Assembly: GCF_003584645.1 (NCBI RefSeq)
Contig: NZ_AP017928.1
Span: forward strand, 1,864,395-1,928,394
DNA length: 64,000 nt
Reading direction: 5' to 3'
Source of the DNA: Methylocaldum marinum
GTDB taxonomy: Bacteria; Pseudomonadota; Gammaproteobacteria; Methylococcales; Methylococcaceae
How positions within the stretch are numbered: the first letter of the stretch is position 1; each line of letters starts with the position of its first letter. Shown here one piece after another: positions 37,923 through 48,000 of this stretch. Both the position numbers and the translations under genes were made by a program. The notes below the pieces were generated by a model. The model searched no databases and was not told where the DNA came from. It saw nothing but the letters and a program-made list of their open reading frames with translations.

Positions 37923-40900
37923 TTATCTCTTGGCCGCTTCCGTCAACAGGTCGCCAACTGAACGCGCGACCACATAGCGTGCCGGATTCTCGCCAACTGC
38001 CAGCGCGTGGAAATGCGCCTTGCCACATTCGATCTTGGCGCTCTCCTTGTCCCGCAGGTCATCGGTAAACAGGCTGCTCTTGGTTTCCACTACGAAGTAA
38101 AGACGCTGCGCGCCGTCTTCTTCCACCAGCACGGCCCAGTCGGGGTTATAGCTACCTAGCGGGGTTGGCACCTTGAACCAGCCTGGTAGCTTTGCATACA
38201 GCTTGATCGCGTCGTTTTTCTCCAGCGCGTCGGCAAAGTCTCGCTCCGTCGTCGAGTCGTACACCACATGCTCGTAGATCGACTTTCGGGTGTCCATCAG
38301 CATGTTCTTGAGATAGCCAGTGAGCTCTTCTTTGTCGAACAGCTCCTGCGCGTAGACGTGCTGGTCGCCCAACTTCTGGTACTTGATGCCGTCGACCAGG
38401 GCCATCCGTTTGCATCGATTGATGGTCTCGGCAGCCAGCTCGATGAACTGCTGCGGGTTACGCTTGAAGTCGTCCAGGCGCCCACTTCCGGTCAGGATGC
38501 TGGTGATCGTGCGGCGGGTCAGATGGGTTCGATCCTGCAGGTCCGTCAGCAAGTCCGGCAGCTCAATATCCGTTTCATCCAGCACCACCGTCGCTGCACC
38601 CGCTTTCTCGGTCGCTTGAACGCCCGCCTTGCCAATGGCGATATCGGCCTTCCGCCATTGCAGGCGCGCTTTGGCAATCACAGGTGCCTTTTGCAAGGCG
38701 CTGATGCAATCGGTGATCAGCTTGGCATTGTCAAATTGCACGCGATAGGTGGTCTGATGCTTGATGCGATCCCACAGCGCCTTGAACTCGCCACTCAGGT
38801 ATATCGCCTTACCATCCTGGCCTTTGCGCAGTGGAACCTGTTTGCGCTCATCGGCATTCTTGATTTCCAGGCGACCCGACACCTTGCGTAGTACCTCGGC
38901 AATCTGGCCCTTCTGGGCATCAAACTCGGCGGGTAGCACCAGGGCGCCTTCCTTGAGGGCTTTTTTCAGTGAATCCTGCACCTTGCCCTTGGCGTCAATG
39001 TGGCCGGCGGCCTTCAGATGCTCCCATAACGCCTTGGATTGATCGACGCCTAAGGGGACGATCTTTCCGTCCGGTGCCGTCACGGCAATTGCGGCAAACT
39101 GGTGATGCTCGACAATGCCAAAACGTATGCCGGTATCCGCCTCGATCTCTTTCTGCAGGTTTTCGGCGAATTGCTCGTAGTTCTCCGTCGCCACTACGGT
39201 CAGGGTGTTGACCTCGAAGCCCCGCACACGCTCACCGTGCTGATTCACGCACAAACGCAATCCGCGGCCGATGGTCTGACGACGTTCGCGCTCGGTCTGG
39301 ATGTCCCGGAGGGTGCAGATCTGGAACACATTCGGGTTGTCCCAGCCTTCCTTCAGGGCCGAATGGGAAAAAATGAACTTCAGCGGTGTAGCAAAGGACA
39401 GTAGCTTTTCCTTCTCCTTCATGATCAGGTTGTAGGCGCGCTCGGCATTCTCGCGGTTGCCCGCATTGTTCTCTGCGGTATCAGTCCAGCCGCCTTTCTT
39501 GTCGATGGAGAAATAGCCGTTGTGCACATCCTCTGCGGCGGCGTCCAGGTCGATCTCGGCGAAGAGGCTCTGGTAGGCCGGCAGCTTGGCGGCACGCCGA
39601 TACTCCTCTTCAAAGATGCGCGCGTAGTCACCTTTGACCGGATTGCCGTCCGCGTCGTACTGGCGGTACCTGTCCACCGCATCGATGAAAAATAGCGACA
39701 GCACCTTGATGCCCAGCGGTCGCAGGCGCTTTTCCTTGTCCAGATGCTCGCGAATCGTGCGACGGATCATTTCGCGCTGCACGGCCAGCGCATCCACATC
39801 ACCGTGGGCTTGACCCGGCTTCAAGAACACTTCTCCACCGGGGTAACGCAGCTCCATGAACTCGTCGCCCTTGGCCGTGTTGATCTCGCCGACGCGAAAA
39901 TCGGCATAGATCGGACGCTTGGCAAGTTGCTCCAGGTCGTCGCCATCGGATACGGCAAGCTCCTGCCGCTTCACACCGCTGGCGGTGGCTACATCCAGTT
40001 CGACCCTGGCACTGATGGTCCCGCGCTTGTTGGCCACCGATATCAACCGCACGAAGGGCTTGTTGTGCGCATCCTCCACCGTCGCCGAGGCCACCTCGAT
40101 CTGTTTGACCAGTTTTCGCTCGTAGGCATCGACTGCGTCGAGGCGAAACACCATGTGATGCTTGTTCACGTGGGTCGCGGAATAGCGCAGCGTGCAGAGT
40201 GGATTCATCGCATCCAGGGCCTCTTTGCCGCGCCCCTCGAGGCCACCATCCACACTTTGGGGTTCGTCCACGATGACGATGGGCCGGGTCGCCTTGATCA
40301 GGTCGATGGGCTTCTCGCCGCCGGTCTTCTCGCTGTCCTTGTAGAGGTTGTTGACGTCCTTCTTGTTGATGGCGCCCACTGTCACCACCATGATCTGGAT
40401 GTTCGAGCTGGTGGCGAAGTTGCGCACCTGCCCGAGCTTGTTGGAGTCGTAGAGGAAGTAGTCGAAGGGCACCCCGGCGTAGAGCCCCTTGAAGTGATCC
40501 TCGGTGATCTGCAGGGTCTTGTAGACGCCTTCCTTGATCGCGACCGACGGCACCACGATGACGAACTTGCTGAAACCATAGCGTTTGTTCAGCTCGAAGA
40601 TGCTGCGCAGATAGACGTAGGTCTTACCGGTGCCGGTTTCCATTTCCACGGTGAAGTCGCCGGACGCCAGCGCGCCGGATGGGGGCAGACCACCCCGCAA
40701 TTGAATGTCCGCTAGATTCTTGTGCAGCTCATCGTCCAGCAGCGTCAGTCGGTTACCGACACCCAGATCCGACTCGGCCATGCCCAGCGTCATTTGCTCA
40801 GGCTGGGTCCCGGGAAACAGATCCGACCCCACCGGCATCGGCGCCTTCATCGTCACCGTGAACTCGGTGCGGCACACCTCCTGGCCACGGAACAGGTCGC

Positions 40901-40958
40901 ACACGGCCTCAATGGCCTGCATCTGGTAGTCGAGGTTGGGCTCGAAGTGAAGTCTCAT
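37923..40958 (-). CDS. res: Type III restriction enzyme, Res subunit
   Basis: ATP-dependent restriction subunit, 1,011 residues. The start at 40958 (MRLHFEPNLDYQ) follows GAGGGGG. SF2 helicase motifs in order: Walker A METGTGKTY (about 105-113), DEPQ box VDEPQSVDGG, RYSATH, and motif VI TIGRGLRLCVN. The C-terminal nuclease has YNPDWAVL...VVETKSS, a PD-(D/E)XK site near residues 945-970. It needs Mod for site recognition. mod ends 10 bp upstream. Confidence 0.94.
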   Translation of the reverse strand: MRLHFEPNLDYQMQAIEAVCDLFRGQEVCRTEFTVTMKAPMPVGSDLFPGTQPEQMTLGMAESDLGVGNRLTLLDDELHKNLADIQLRGGLPPSGALASGDFTVEMETGTGKTYVYLRSIFELNKRYGFSKFVIVVPSVAIKEGVYKTLQITEDHFKGLYAGVPFDYFLYDSNKLGQVRNFATSSNIQIMVVTVGAINKKDVNNLYKDSEKTGGEKPIDLIKATRPIVIVDEPQSVDGGLEGRGKEALDAMNPLCTLRYSATHVNKHHMVFRLDAVDAYERKLVKQIEVASATVEDAHNKPFVRLISVANKRGTISARVELDVATASGVKRQELAVSDGDDLEQLAKRPIYADFRVGEINTAKGDEFMELRYPGGEVFLKPGQAHGDVDALAVQREMIRRTIREHLDKEKRLRPLGIKVLSLFFIDAVDRYRQYDADGNPVKGDYARIFEEEYRRAAKLPAYQSLFAEIDLDAAAEDVHNGYFSIDKKGGWTDTAENNAGNRENAERAYNLIMKEKEKLLSFATPLKFIFSHSALKEGWDNPNVFQICTLRDIQTERERRQTIGRGLRLCVNQHGERVRGFEVNTLTVVATENYEQFAENLQKEIEADTGIRFGIVEHHQFAAIAVTAPDGKIVPLGVDQSKALWEHLKAAGHIDAKGKVQDSLKKALKEGALVLPAEFDAQKGQIAEVLRKVSGRLEIKNADERKQVPLRKGQDGKAIYLSGEFKALWDRIKHQTTYRVQFDNAKLITDCISALQKAPVIAKARLQWRKADIAIGKAGVQATEKAGAATVVLDETDIELPDLLTDLQDRTHLTRRTITSILTGSGRLDDFKRNPQQFIELAAETINRCKRMALVDGIKYQKLGDQHVYAQELFDKEELTGYLKNMLMDTRKSIYEHVVYDSTTERDFADALEKNDAIKLYAKLPGWFKVPTPLGSYNPDWAVLVEEDGAQRLYFVVETKSSLFTDDLRDKESAKIECGKAHFHALAVGENPARYVVARSVGDLLTEAAKR

Positions 40959-40968
40959 AGCGCCCCCC

Positions 40969-42996
40969 TCATAGACTGCGCACGTTCTGGATGCCGTGCT
41001 GCTCCAGAATGGCGGCGAGGTTGGTCTTGGCGACATCGTTTTCAAAGGCGCTGTCGCGGAACACGCAGGTCGTGTCACCGGCGGGCGCCAGTTCCTTGTG
41101 CCAGTCGATAATGCCTTGGGCCAGCGGCTCTACCTGCTCGCCGGTAATCTGCTCGGCCAGACAGGCCATCAAGACGCCGCCACCCACGGCATGCACCTCA
41201 CGGCCCGCGATGGTGCGCTGCTCGATGGGCACGCACAGGTCGAGGCCTAGCTTGAGCAGCAGTTCGTAGAGCACGTCCGCCTCAGAGCGACCTTCGAGCA
41301 AATGATCCTGATGGTCGAACAACGAGGCTTCCAGATCGGCCGGATTGGGGTTCCAGGCGCGGATGTTGGAGTGGTCGAGCTTAAATACGCGGAAGCCGGT
41401 ATCGCCAGCAAACAGCGGGTTGTCGGCTTTGATCTTGGCGGCGGCGCGGCGGATGCGCTCTTTCGTAAGCTCAGCGATATTGCGAGATACGCCCAGCTTG
41501 TCACAAAGCGCTGCTCCTCCCTTCTGCTTCTTTTCGGTTGGATCAAGTGGTTCGGGAAGTTGGACGCATATGCAGCGCCGAGACTGACCATCAATGGCGT
41601 TCTGATGCATGACCGCTTGCGCCATGGCGCCGGACCCGGAGAACAGATCGAGGATTATGTCGGAGCTACTTGCCCCCAACAGAACGCAGGTTCGCATGAA
41701 CTCGATGGACTTCGGAAAGTCGAACGCATCACCGGGCAGTAGTTCTTTCAAAGCTCGCTTACCACTGTCGCTTGAAAACTCGCCCCCGAACCAAACAGAC
41801 TTGGGCTTTGAGGTGCGCTCAATCGCGCCCTCATCATCCTCGTCCTCTTCTTCGATATCGTCATCAATGGCAATTGACGTATCGAGGTACAGGCGATGCT
41901 CTACGTCCAACCGTCCACTTCTATCCGAGCGCTTTGGGTGCATCCAGTCGAGGTGTTTACGAACTTTGTCGATACCCCATCGCCAGCGCCCTTCGGAACC
42001 ATCACCCCTCAAAGGCACGATCTCGATGTCGGAGTCAGCCTGTCGTTCAAGATAGCAACGCCCCGATGCCTCATCCCAAAAAATAGGAAAGTACATGTTT
42101 GGGCGGTCTTCCCGCCGATCCGGGCCACCGCGTTTACGCAGATCACGTAGGGCGTACTTAAAGCCTTTCTCGTCGGTGTACTTGAACGCTGCTCGCTGCT
42201 CTTCGGTCAGCGGCAAGCCATTCGACTGGAAGGACGGCCCAGCGTAGATGACAACATACTCGTGACAGGCGGCGACATGCTTCTTATCATTCCGCCCCTT
42301 CATGTTATTGACGACGCTGACCGTGGCCACGAAATTTTCTTCGCCAAATATCTCGTTGGCTACAGTTCGCAGGTTGTTCAGTTCCCTATCGTCAATGGAA
42401 ATGAACACTACTCCATCGCTCTTCAATAGAGCGCGTGCAAGTTTCAATCGCGGATACATCATATTCAGCCAGTCGGTATGAAACCGCCCGCTGGCCTCGC
42501 TATTGCTGCTAATCTTCTGTCCGCCTTCCACCTGCCCGGTCAGCTCCAGATAGTTCCTGATGTTGTCCTGGAAGTTATCCGGATACACAAAGTCCTTGCC
42601 GGTGTTGTACGGCGGGTCGATATAGATCAGCTTCACTTTGCCGGCATAGCTTTTCTGCAGCAGCTTGAGCACTTCGAGGTTGTCACCCTCGATCATCAGG
42701 TTCCGGGTGGTGTCCCAATCCACACTCTCATCCGGGCAGGGGCGCAGGGTGCCGGTGCTCGGTGTCAGCGCCAATTGCCGGGCGCGGCGCTTGCCGTGCC
42801 AGTTGAGGCCGTATTTTTCGTCGGCATCGGTAACGGTCTGGTCACCCACCAGCGCCTTGAGCACATCCACGTTCACCGCCGTTCCGTTCGGGCCTTCCGT
42901 AATGAGTTCCGGGAACAGGGCCTTGAGCTGCTCGATATTGCCCGCCACCAGGTCGGCGGACTGGGCCTCGGGACTGTTGATGTCGATTTTTTTCAT
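40969..42996 (-). CDS. mod: Type III DNA methyltransferase, Mod subunit
   Basis: Adenine-N6 methyltransferase and specificity subunit, 675 residues. Beta-class motif order: motif IV IDPPYNTGKDF (126-136) precedes motif I DLFSGSGAMAQAV (about 470). The region between (about 200-450) is the target-recognition domain and contains an unusual acidic run (DDDIEEEDEDDEG) near residue 380. The N-terminal VAGNIEQLKALFPEL segment is common in this family. It is 9 bp after the Abi_2 gene. Confidence 0.93.
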   Translation of the reverse strand: MKKIDINSPEAQSADLVAGNIEQLKALFPELITEGPNGTAVNVDVLKALVGDQTVTDADEKYGLNWHGKRRARQLALTPSTGTLRPCPDESVDWDTTRNLMIEGDNLEVLKLLQKSYAGKVKLIYIDPPYNTGKDFVYPDNFQDNIRNYLELTGQVEGGQKISSNSEASGRFHTDWLNMMYPRLKLARALLKSDGVVFISIDDRELNNLRTVANEIFGEENFVATVSVVNNMKGRNDKKHVAACHEYVVIYAGPSFQSNGLPLTEEQRAAFKYTDEKGFKYALRDLRKRGGPDRREDRPNMYFPIFWDEASGRCYLERQADSDIEIVPLRGDGSEGRWRWGIDKVRKHLDWMHPKRSDRSGRLDVEHRLYLDTSIAIDDDIEEEDEDDEGAIERTSKPKSVWFGGEFSSDSGKRALKELLPGDAFDFPKSIEFMRTCVLLGASSSDIILDLFSGSGAMAQAVMHQNAIDGQSRRCICVQLPEPLDPTEKKQKGGAALCDKLGVSRNIAELTKERIRRAAAKIKADNPLFAGDTGFRVFKLDHSNIRAWNPNPADLEASLFDHQDHLLEGRSEADVLYELLLKLGLDLCVPIEQRTIAGREVHAVGGGVLMACLAEQITGEQVEPLAQGIIDWHKELAPAGDTTCVFRDSAFENDVAKTNLAAILEQHGIQNVRSL

Positions 42997-43005
42997 GATG
43001 GTTCC

Positions 43006-44004
43006 TTAATCAGTCTGCCAAAAGGCGTCTGCCTGCCAGTTGTCCGGCAGGCCCATCGCCTGTTTGGGTGTTTCCGGGAATTCATTCAGTAGCTCGGCTA
43101 AACGCTGGTGCCAGCGGGTATGCGGGCTGGCCTGCTGCATCAGGTGGTGCAATATGGCCAGCACCACGGCAATGCGGGTGTGTTGGCTGCCCCGATGCAG
43201 GTAGCCCGGCCAAGGGAAGTTCGCCTGTTTTGGCTGCTCGGGCTTGATGCCCAGCTCACGGTTCCACAGCCGGGCATGGTGGGCGCAGATGTTACGCACC
43301 ACGGTCAGGGTATGCAGCCAGGAATCCAGCAAGGGGGCTGGTGTTGCCAAACGATGGCCAATCGCCTTGCGGTCGCTATCCTTAGCCAGCCCCTGGTACA
43401 GATGAGACAGTTCACCCAGGCTCAACTCTTCGAGCATGGCCCAGCCGGGCATCAGGGCGGGTGTGTTATAGGTCAGGGCATAGTGACGGGCGTAGCTTTC
43501 TTGGGCACGCCGTTGCTTTAATGCCGTTTTACGCGCCGCGTCGGCAGGGGCGAGCCGGTCGATACGCTCCACCTCGCGCTGGTAGTCCTGCCGGGCTTTT
43601 TGTTGTGCGCTCTCGATCGTGCTCAATAAGCGGGGATAGTCGTAGTGGGTTTTAAACAGGTCACGCCGCAGATACCAGTGGGCGCCGTGCGCTGGCCCCA
43701 TGTGGTTGGAAATAGCCGCTCTGGCCGCGACTTCAGCCCGTTCTATGGCATCCATCACCAACAGTCGCAGGCGGCGGTCGAAGTCGTACAATTGACTGAG
43801 CTGTCGAAAGCCGGTACCGGCCAGAAACGCATGATCTGGGTTATCCGCCACCTGAAATGGCCGCATGTAGGGGGTAAGACGGAAAAAGCTGACGGCCTCG
43901 AGAAAGTGTGCTGCTCGAACTTCATCGCGGATGATCAGGCCACGCGCTTTAAGCAGGGCCAGCTGTTCGGCAACGGTGGTGGCGGGTTTGGTGAATGGCT
44001 TCAT
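43006..44004 (-). CDS. Abi_2 (AbiD/AbiF-type) abortive-infection protein
   Basis: 332 residues of the Abi_2 family. Start region KPATTVAEQLALLKARGLII and SFFRLTPYMRPF are typical. A HEPN-type RNase motif is visible: R237-N-I-C-A-H242 (RNICAHHARLWNR). Relatives halt phage growth, probably by RNA cleavage. It is placed between the helicase/DUF4391 pair and mod-res, only 9 bp before mod, and looks like an integral part of the operon rather than a passenger. Confidence 0.85.
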   Translation of the reverse strand: MKPFTKPATTVAEQLALLKARGLIIRDEVRAAHFLEAVSFFRLTPYMRPFQVADNPDHAFLAGTGFRQLSQLYDFDRRLRLLVMDAIERAEVAARAAISNHMGPAHGAHWYLRRDLFKTHYDYPRLLSTIESAQQKARQDYQREVERIDRLAPADAARKTALKQRRAQESYARHYALTYNTPALMPGWAMLEELSLGELSHLYQGLAKDSDRKAIGHRLATPAPLLDSWLHTLTVVRNICAHHARLWNRELGIKPEQPKQANFPWPGYLHRGSQHTRIAVVLAILHHLMQQASPHTRWHQRLAELLNEFPETPKQAMGLPDNWQADAFWQTD

Positions 44005-44030
44005 CCCACCACCCGCTTTCTATAGGCAAT

Positions 44031-44085
44031 AAAAAACCCGCACGATTTGAGCGTGTCTGCCGAGGCAGCCATAGGCTTGGCGGGT
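44031..44085 (-). terminator. Branched hairpin with T tract inside the defence operon
   Basis: On the minus strand the outer stem ACCCGC / GCGGGT (44080-44085 with 44036-44041) encloses two smaller hairpins (CTGCC/GGCAG and CACG/CGTG) and is followed by TTTTTTATT. It lies in the 154-bp gap between DUF4391 and Abi_2. It could terminate or attenuate, so that Abi_2-mod-res-hrgA are made at a different level. Confidence 0.55.
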
Positions 44086-44158
44086 GTATTGATTGGAAGT
44101 ATAGGCAATGCCTGCCTACAGCACAAGACCGGCCGGGCATAGATTTGCTGGCGTGGAG

Positions 44159-45028
44159 TCACAGATCCCCCCCTGCGGCCGCCAGTTCGGCCTGCACGCG
44201 CTTGAGCCTCAGGTTCAATTCGACCTGACGTGCCAGTTGTTTTTCTTTTGCCGCTTGCGCCCGAAGGCGGCTGACCTCGGCCTCAAGCCGTTCACAATTA
44301 GCCAGGGCCCGCCGACGCTTTGCGGCCTGTTCCGGGGTTGTCGGGACTTGGTAGCTGCCCGTCAGCCGAGCGGCGAGCAATGCCTGCACGCAATCTACCC
44401 AGCCTTGATAGAGGGCGTGCAGCGTAGCCTGGGGTTGGCGCGTGACTGACAGCGACTGGATGAACGCATTCTCCACATCGGCAACGGCCGTGGGATCGAG
44501 GTGAGAGGAACCGGAAACATGGCCATCGGACAGCGAGGTCGACGCTGTGTTTGATGTTGGCACCGCTACCGTTACTGATATTGGGCTGCCGTCGAGCACT
44601 ACTTTGGCGGCCTCGTTCTGTGCCCAGCGTTTGTGGGCCAGCGACAGGGTCAACGATTGCCCTCCCATCTGTGGTGCTACCAGCAGCAGCACCGGATAAG
44701 GCACGGCTCGGTGTAACAGCTCGGCGAGCCGCGAGTGACTTGCAGGTTTAACGACACCCCGCACAGTCACTGCCAGCACAGCGATCTCCAGGTACTCACG
44801 CAGCGTATCCCGGTAGTCGGGCACACCGATGGTGTTGGGCTTGAGCGCAGCGATCCATTGGATCTCTTCGATGGCCTCCGTGATCAAGCGCTTGTCTGCC
44901 GCCGTGGCAGCACCATTCTCCAGCAGCAATTTCTTGGGGACGCGCTGATCCACCCGGCAACTCTCGGGCAAGCGCAAGGCGTGGATAAGGGTTTGCGCCG
45001 AAAGGGTTGATGCGGGGCTGACCGTCAT
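44159..45028 (-). CDS. DUF4391 protein
   Basis: 289 residues of the DUF4391 family, function unknown. The N-terminal half contains LRLPESCRVDQRVPKKLLLE and ITEAIEEIQWIAALKPNTIG. The middle is LLLVAPQMGGQSLTLSLAHKR. The C-terminal 70 residues (PTTPEQAAKRRRALANCERL onward) are a coiled coil. The family is typically found with SNF2-like helicases and restriction genes, as here. It overlaps the helicase stop by 4 bp, so the two are probably translationally coupled partners. Confidence 0.82.
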   Translation of the reverse strand: MTVSPASTLSAQTLIHALRLPESCRVDQRVPKKLLLENGAATAADKRLITEAIEEIQWIAALKPNTIGVPDYRDTLREYLEIAVLAVTVRGVVKPASHSRLAELLHRAVPYPVLLLVAPQMGGQSLTLSLAHKRWAQNEAAKVVLDGSPISVTVAVPTSNTASTSLSDGHVSGSSHLDPTAVADVENAFIQSLSVTRQPQATLHALYQGWVDCVQALLAARLTGSYQVPTTPEQAAKRRRALANCERLEAEVSRLRAQAAKEKQLARQVELNLRLKRVQAELAAAGGDL

Positions 45029-48000
45029 GGCGTCTCGCTCTCCGGCAGGATCACCATAAACGCCACCACCTCGAAGTCATTGCTGCCGGCGAACTCACCT
45101 TTGATGGCGTGGGTGCCACCCGGCGTGAACAAGCTGGCGACGGCGCGTTCCTCGTTCTTGCCAGCGACCGAAGCGACCGCTGAGGCAAGCAGCTTCTGGG
45201 CATGACGCATGTCTTCCCCCTGCCTCGTCGCCTTGTCGAACCGGGCACAGGCGCCCGTGTCGGGAGCTTCGCGCCCGAGCGCCAGACGCTTGAGGCGATC
45301 GAGGATGTGCTTGGCCTGGGGGTAAGGCAGCAATACGGCGCCGTCGTCACCGACATGAACGAGGTAATGCGGTGCCAAGGGGTAGTCAGACTCTTTGGCT
45401 TTGTTGGCCGCCGGACCACAGGCTTGCAGGCAAAAGATCGCGCCCGGCGGAATATCCGCATCCAGGGTGGTCGTGACGGCATAGGCGCCGAGCGGCTGGG
45501 TGTCGAGTTTGCCGGGGTGCGCCTTCAGGTACTGAGCCAGATCGATGCGGAAGTCGGTCAGGGTCAGGTCGGTAATCGACACCCCGGTGGACAGATCCTC
45601 CATGTCGATGACCGTGTCCTGCAATTTGAGCAGTTGCTTGCGCCGGTACTCGAGATCGTTCATCGGGTTGCCGGATTGCTGCTCGATGAGGTTCTCCTCA
45701 CCCGTGGCGGAGATGTCGAGCAGCACCATGCGGCCGCTGACGCGCTGCTCCAGGTTGATGTATTCCTCCAGCTCCATGTTCGGCCAGAAGTTGACCAGCT
45801 GGATGCACTGGTTGGGTGAGCCAATACGGTCGATCCGGCCGAAGCGCTGGATGATGCGCACCGGGTTCCAGTGGATGTCGTAGTTGATCAGCCAGTCGCA
45901 GTCTTGCAGGTTCTGGCCTTCGGAAATGCAATCGGTGGCAATGAGCAAATCGATCTCGCCTTCAGCAGCGAGCTCTTCGGGGCGCTCCTTGGCACGCGGG
46001 GCGAACGCCGACAACACGCCGCTCATGCTCTTACGCAAGCCGGGCACGGTGGTCTGAATGCCGGCGCTGCCAGTTACTAGCGCGGCGTCAATGCCCAGCG
46101 TGCTTTTGGCCCAGGGAGCGAGCTGCTCGTAGAGATAGTGCGCAGTGTCCGAGAAGGCAGTGAAGACGATGATTTTCTGGTTGCTCTTGCCATCCAGTGT
46201 GTTGATGGGGTGGCGGCACTTGTCTTCGATCATCTGGCGCAGTGCGGCCAGTTTTGCGTCACGGGTGACATCGACTTGTTTCGCCGCCGCCAGCAGTGTG
46301 GCCAGCCGGTTGCGATCCTCGATCAAATCCTGCTTCCAGCGAATCAGGTCAACGTCACCGAGCAACACCTTGACCTTGCGCCCGACGAGCAGCGCCTCAA
46401 AAGCCGGATCGTCTATGTCTACATCGGCAATGTCGATTTCTTCGAGCTCGTGTGTGTGCGATTCAATATGGGCCAGCGTGGCTTCCACATCCCCGAGCTG
46501 CCTTTGGACCGTCAGCGCGAAGGAGGACACTGCGCTTTCCATGCGCTTGAGCACATTGACGCGAAGCAGGTGAATCAGGCTCTCTTCGCGGTCCACCTGG
46601 CGGAAGAAGCCCTCGCCGCCGCGGACCTGAGTGCTGTACTTGGCGTCATAAGCCGCCTGCTTGTGTGGCAGGACATAGCGCAGGGGCGCATAACTGGCCA
46701 GAGTGAGGCGGCGGATTTCCAGATTGATGTCGCGGATGGCGCGGAATTCGCCGGCGAGGTCAACATCCGCTTTGATGTTGATTGGCGGAAGCCGATTCGG
46801 GAAACGGCCAGTCTCACTGGTGCCATAGTATTTCTCGATGTGCCGCCGCGAGCGGGCAATGGTGAGGTGATCCAGCAGCGTGAAATAGTCGAAACCCAAC
46901 ATTTCAACCAGCTTCGAAGGCGTTTTTTCGGACTCATCCATCGCCAACCAGCGGTTGAACTGGGCCTGGGCTTTGCGGGTGGTCGACTCGATACTGGCGA
47001 TGCCGTGCTCCAGCAAGGCCGTGTCATCGCCTTCGGTGACAAAGGCGATCTGATTGCGCAAGTCTGCAAGCCGGTTGTTGACCGGCGTGGCCGACAGCAT
47101 GAGGACGCGGGTCTTGACCCCTTCCTTGATGATCCGACGCATGAGCCGGTCGTAGCGCGACTCCTTGCCCTTGTGTGTCGCCTTGTTGCGGAAGTTGTGC
47201 GACTCGTCGATCACCACCAGGTCGTAGTTGCCCCAGTTCACGTGCGACAGATCGATGTCGCCGGAGGTGCCGCCGTCCCGTGACAGATCGGTGTGGTTCA
47301 GGACATCGTAGTTGAAGCGGTCCGCCGCGAGAATGTTGCGCTTGTCGTTGGCCTTGTAGAGCGTCCAGTTGTCGCGCAGACGCTTGGGCGCCAGCACCAG
47401 AACACGATCGTTGCGCAGCTCGTGGTATTTGATGATCGCCAGGGCTTCGAAGGTCTTACCGAGGCCGACGCTGTCCGCGATGATGCAGCCACCGAAGCGG
47501 TTCAGCTTGTCGATGGCGCCCACTACGCCATCACGTTGGAACTTGAACAGCTTCTTCCACACCACGGTATTGCGGATGCCGGTAGCGGACTTGACGATTC
47601 GGTCCTCGTCCATCTCGTCACCGCTATCACGAAACAGGTGATGCAATATCAGTGTGTAGACGGTGAACGGATCGCGGTGCTCGCCAATGGCCTGCAAGGC
47701 GCTGATCAGTGCGTCTCGGCCGCTTGTTGATTCCCCCGACTGCCCTTGCAGGCTCGCCCACTGTTGATCGAACCACCGGGCGAGTTGGGCTGCCTCGTCG
47801 GCGGATTCAGATGCCTGGATCAGGCTCAATGGGTTACCGGGCGTTAGTCCAAGGCCGGCGGTACTGAAGGCAAGCGATCCAAGTACCACTTGCTCAGGTG
47901 TGGCGTCAGGCGTGCGCATGACCACAGCGCCTTGTGGCACCGGTCCCAGCGCCCGCCGAAGGTCCACCTTCCGACTTATCCAATTCGCACATTGATTGGC

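Noticed and set aside
37923..41078. Longer Res start at 41078
   Set aside because: The extra 40 residues overlap the end of mod in another frame; the ATG at 40958 has a good ribosome site and begins the conserved MRLHFEPNLDYQ.
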